From an uncultured Alphaproteobacteria bacterium (lineage in GTDB: Bacteria; Pseudomonadota; Alphaproteobacteria; RF32; CAG-239), in NCBI GenBank assembly GCA_944391355.1, contig CALXTG010000144.1, positions 1 through 8,006 on the forward strand: a DNA stretch of 8,006 nucleotides, written 5' to 3'. The position numbers and the translations under genes were made by a program. Below, in pieces: positions 5,444 through 8,006 of the stretch (its first letter is position 1; each line of letters begins with the position of its first letter). Below the pieces are notes generated by a model. The model did no database searches. It worked only from the letters and a program-made list of their open reading frames with translations, and had not been told where the DNA came from.

Positions 5444-6598
5444 ATGGCAAAAAGCAAAGAAAAAGAACCTGTCGTCCTGCAAGTGCTGCCCGAATTGGAA
5501 ACCGGCGGCGTAGAACTCGGCACCGTTGAAATCGCCTCGGGGCTGACGAAAAACGGCATTAAAAATTTTGTTGCTTCGCAGGGCGGACGCATGGAAGGCG
5601 AGCTGGCGAAAATTAAAGTGCCGCATTTAAAACTGCCGCTGAAAAGCAAAAATATTTTTGTCATGCGCGATAATGCCAGAAAACTCGAACAATATATCCG
5701 CGACAACGGCATAAACATCGTTCACGCCCGCTCGCGCGCTCCGGCCTGGAGCGCCTATTGGGCGGCCAAAAGAGCCGGCGTTCATTTTATGACGACGTTC
5801 CACGGTACTTACGGCCTCGGCCCCTGGGGAATCAAAAAACTCTATAACCGGGTAATGACCTACGGCGAAAAAGTGATTGCGATTTCCAATCACATCAGAC
5901 AGCATATGCTGAAAAATTATAAAATTGACGAGAAAAACATCCGCCTGGTACACCGCTGTGTCGATCTTGACAAATTCAGCCCGGAAAATGTTTCGCAGGA
6001 AAGAATGATTAACAAAATCCGCGATTATAACATTCCCGACGACAAACCGGTTCTGCTGCTGCCGGGGCGGATTACGCATTGGAAAGGCCAGCACCTTCTG
6101 GTCGAAGCCCTTTCCAAGATGAAGCATAAAGATTATTACTGTATCATTACCGGCGCCGAACAGGGGCGGTATGATTATTTGAATCATCTGAAAAGTCTGG
6201 CCGAGAAATATAATCTTATGGACCGGCTCGGCTTTTTCGGTATCTATAACGACACGCCGGCTCTGATGATGGTGTCGGACGTCGTTCTGTCAACGGCAAT
6301 CGAGCCCGAAGCATTCGGCCGCATTTCCGTTGAAGGGCAGGCAATGGGCAAAATCGTGGTTGCCTCGAATATCGGCGGTTCGCTTGAAACCGTGGTTGAC
6401 GGCGTAACTGGAAAGCTCTTTGTCAGCAATGACGCGCAGTCTTTGGCCGATGCGCTGGATTGGGCGTTGAATCTGTCCGCCAAGGAAAAAGAAAAAATCT
6501 CCAAAGCGGCAATCAAAAATGTAAGAGATAATTTTACAAAAGAAATTATGTGTGATAAAACTATCGCTGTTTACAAGGAACTTGTGAACGGTAAATAA
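5444..6598 (+). CDS. GT4-family glycosyltransferase (GT-B fold)
   Basis: Retaining glycosyltransferase of the GT4 (Glycos_transf_1) type, using a nucleotide-sugar donor, most likely for envelope polysaccharide or lipopolysaccharide. Donor and acceptor sugars cannot be told from the sequence. The 384 residues form two Rossmann-like halves. The N-terminal acceptor domain opens with VLQVLPELETGGVELGTVEI (11-30), a classic GT4 start, and has HGTYG at 120-124. The C-terminal donor domain has LPGRITHWKGQ (206-216) with the phosphate-contacting R208 and K214, the E-x7-E motif EAFGRISVE (E289, E297), and the NIGGSLETVVDG loop (309-320). No membrane segment or signal peptide is visible; the Lys-rich N-terminus may touch the membrane. 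The ATG has GAGGA 13 nt upstream, a long spacing, and no in-frame alternative start exists nearby. It is followed after 25 nt by thrS on the same strand, so co-transcription is likely. Confidence 0.92.
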   Translation: MAKSKEKEPVVLQVLPELETGGVELGTVEIASGLTKNGIKNFVASQGGRMEGELAKIKVPHLKLPLKSKNIFVMRDNARKLEQYIRDNGINIVHARSRAPAWSAYWAAKRAGVHFMTTFHGTYGLGPWGIKKLYNRVMTYGEKVIAISNHIRQHMLKNYKIDEKNIRLVHRCVDLDKFSPENVSQERMINKIRDYNIPDDKPVLLLPGRITHWKGQHLLVEALSKMKHKDYYCIITGAEQGRYDYLNHLKSLAEKYNLMDRLGFFGIYNDTPALMMVSDVVLSTAIEPEAFGRISVEGQAMGKIVVASNIGGSLETVVDGVTGKLFVSNDAQSLADALDWALNLSAKEKEKISKAAIKNVRDNFTKEIMCDKTIAVYKELVNGK

Positions 6599-6623
6599 CT
6601 AAAAATATGAAGGAAATTTAAAA

Positions 6624-8006
6624 ATGGTTGCGATTAAATTGCCTGACGGCAGTATTCTCGAGATGGAAAGCGGGGTCAACGGATTTGACATCGCTGAAAA
6701 AATAAGTCCCAGTCTGGCCAAAGCTGCTTTGGCCGTTACCGTAAACGGAAAAACCCAAGACCTTAGCACTCCCATCACAACCGACGCAACCGTTACCATC
6801 ATCACCGCTAAGGACAAAGAGGGTTTGGATATACTGCGCCATTCCTGCTCGCACCTGATGGCCGAAGCCATTCAGGAACTGTGGAAAGATGTTCAGGTCA
6901 CGATCGGGCCTTCGATTGAAAACGGCTTTTATTATGACTTCGCCCGCAAAGAACCCTTTACGACCGAAGATTTTGCCAAAATCGAAGCCAAAATGCATGA
7001 GATTGTCAAACGCGACGAAAAAGTCGAACGCTCGGTCTGGAAACGCGAAGACGCGATTAAACATTTCAAAGATATCGGCGAGCATTATAAGGCCGAAATT
7101 ATTGAAGACCTGCCGGAAAGCGAAACGATTACCATGTATAAACAGGGAAACTTCATGGATTTGTGCCGCGGGCCGCACGTGCCGTCAACCGGCAAAATCG
7201 GCGACGCTTTCAAACTGATGAAAGTTGCCGGCGCTTACTGGCGCGGCGAGTCCAACAATGAAATGCTGCAGCGTATTTACGCCACCGCCTGGCCGACAAA
7301 AAAGGAACCCGACGCATATCTGACCATGCTTGAAGAAGCCGCCAAACGCGACCACCGCAAGCTCGGCAAAGATATGGATCTGTTCCATTTTGAGCCCGAA
7401 TATGCGCCGGGTGCGGTTTTCTGGCATGACAAAGGCTACAAGATTTACCGCCGCCTGATTGAATATATGCGCAAACGCCAGGAACAGAACGGCTATATCG
7501 AAGTTTCGACGCCGCGGGTTATGGACCGCTGCCTGTGGGAGACTTCCGGCCACTGGGAAAAATACGGCGCGCATAACTATTCGGGACAGACCGAAGATAA
7601 AAAATGGTTCTGCATTAAGCCGATGAACTGCCCCGGCAGTCTGCTGGTTTATAATCAGGGCATTAAATCTTACCGCGACCTGCCGCTGCGCATGGCCGAA
7701 TTCGGCAAAGTCAACCGCTATGAAGCCAGCGGTTCGCTGATGGGTTTAATGCGCGTCCGCGAATTTACGCAGGACGACGCGCATATCTTCTGCACGCCCG
7801 AACAGATGGAAGAAGAGAGCATCAGCACTTTGAAACTGATTCTCGATATTTATAAAGACTTCGGTTTTGAAGATGTCAAAATTTATCTTTCGACCCGCCC
7901 GGAAAAACGTATCGGTTCGGACGAAGTCTGGGATATTTCGGAAAAAGCGCTGGCCAATGCGCTGACTAACCACGGATACGCTTTTGAAATAAACGAAGGC
8001 GAAGGC
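6624..8006 (+). CDS. thrS: Threonyl-tRNA synthetase (partial, C-terminus beyond right edge)
   Basis: Class II aminoacyl-tRNA synthetase charging tRNA-Thr in the cytoplasm. The first 461 codons of roughly 640 are present and the frame is open to the edge. Domains in order: TGS-like N1 domain (about 1-62), the N2 editing domain with the HSCSH zinc/hydrolysis motif (H73, H77, the same numbers as in E. coli) and CRGPH (C181, H185), which removes mischarged serine, then the catalytic core. The core shows KPMNCPGS with the zinc ligand C335, motif 2 around NRYEASG...GLMRVREF (R365), and FTQDDAH with H386 as second zinc ligand. The third ligand and motif 3 lie outside the window. Motif 2 reads EASGSLMG rather than the E. 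coli EPSGALHG. AAGGA sits 9 nt before the ATG. No T-box or leader is visible; only 25 nt separate it from the glycosyltransferase. Confidence 0.97.
   Translation, partial: MVAIKLPDGSILEMESGVNGFDIAEKISPSLAKAALAVTVNGKTQDLSTPITTDATVTIITAKDKEGLDILRHSCSHLMAEAIQELWKDVQVTIGPSIENGFYYDFARKEPFTTEDFAKIEAKMHEIVKRDEKVERSVWKREDAIKHFKDIGEHYKAEIIEDLPESETITMYKQGNFMDLCRGPHVPSTGKIGDAFKLMKVAGAYWRGESNNEMLQRIYATAWPTKKEPDAYLTMLEEAAKRDHRKLGKDMDLFHFEPEYAPGAVFWHDKGYKIYRRLIEYMRKRQEQNGYIEVSTPRVMDRCLWETSGHWEKYGAHNYSGQTEDKKWFCIKPMNCPGSLLVYNQGIKSYRDLPLRMAEFGKVNRYEASGSLMGLMRVREFTQDDAHIFCTPEQMEEESISTLKLILDIYKDFGFEDVKIYLSTRPEKRIGSDEVWDISEKALANALTNHGYAFEINEGEG

Noticed and set aside
5627..6187. Minus-strand frame opposite the glycosyltransferase
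   Set aside because: It is complementary to an intact, motif-complete GT4 gene and shows no start signals or family motifs.
6607..6621. ATG AAG GAA ATT TAA mini-frame just before thrS
   Set aside because: Four codons overlapping the thrS ribosome-binding site; most likely chance and not a leader peptide with Thr codons.
6618..7178. Minus-strand frame opposite thrS
   Set aside because: It is antisense to the conserved editing domain of ThrRS; no independent evidence supports it.

Overview
The window looks like chromosomal DNA from an alphaproteobacterium. Three things point there: the RsmH motif FDIGVSSMQLD, a MraZ N-terminus that fits the alphaproteobacterial pattern LFxxTxxNKxD, and a GTTC-N7-GTTC direct repeat, the alphaproteobacterial form of the LexA box. 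A secreted cysteine-rich protein next to the division genes suggests a host-associated, gut-type lineage such as the RF32-like group. That placement is an inference from memory and was not tested.

Layout. Positions 1-612 (minus) hold the N-terminal 204 codons of a secreted, very cysteine-rich protein of unknown function that runs off the left edge; it has its own sigma70-type promoter at 651-679. Positions 750-4317 (minus) are the head of the division and cell wall (dcw) cluster in the order mraZ-rsmH-ftsL-ftsI, tightly packed. The cluster stops after ftsI: murE, which usually follows, is absent and the cysteine-rich gene sits there instead. Positions 4318-4638 are a 321-bp non-coding interval that is unusually rich in signals. 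It holds a promoter for mraZ overlapped by three TGGGA repeats at an exact 10-bp period (a MraZ self-operator), a perfect LexA-type direct repeat, an 8-bp-arm inverted repeat, a TTGGGGAT direct repeat and a GC-rich stem-loop. Positions 4639-5397 (minus) encode an ABHD10-like alpha/beta hydrolase. Divergent from it across 46 bp are a GT4 glycosyltransferase (5444-6598, plus) and then thrS (6624 to beyond the right edge, plus), probably co-transcribed.

How the genes work together. MraZ is the cluster regulator and RsmH methylates 16S rRNA. FtsL and FtsI belong to the septal machinery, FtsI being the septal peptidoglycan transpeptidase. The most interesting reading is that the control region in front of mraZ carries both a MraZ operator and a possible SOS operator, which could couple DNA damage to division-gene expression. 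The left and right halves of the window are otherwise ordinary housekeeping genes. No tRNA, rRNA, CRISPR array or insertion sequence was seen.
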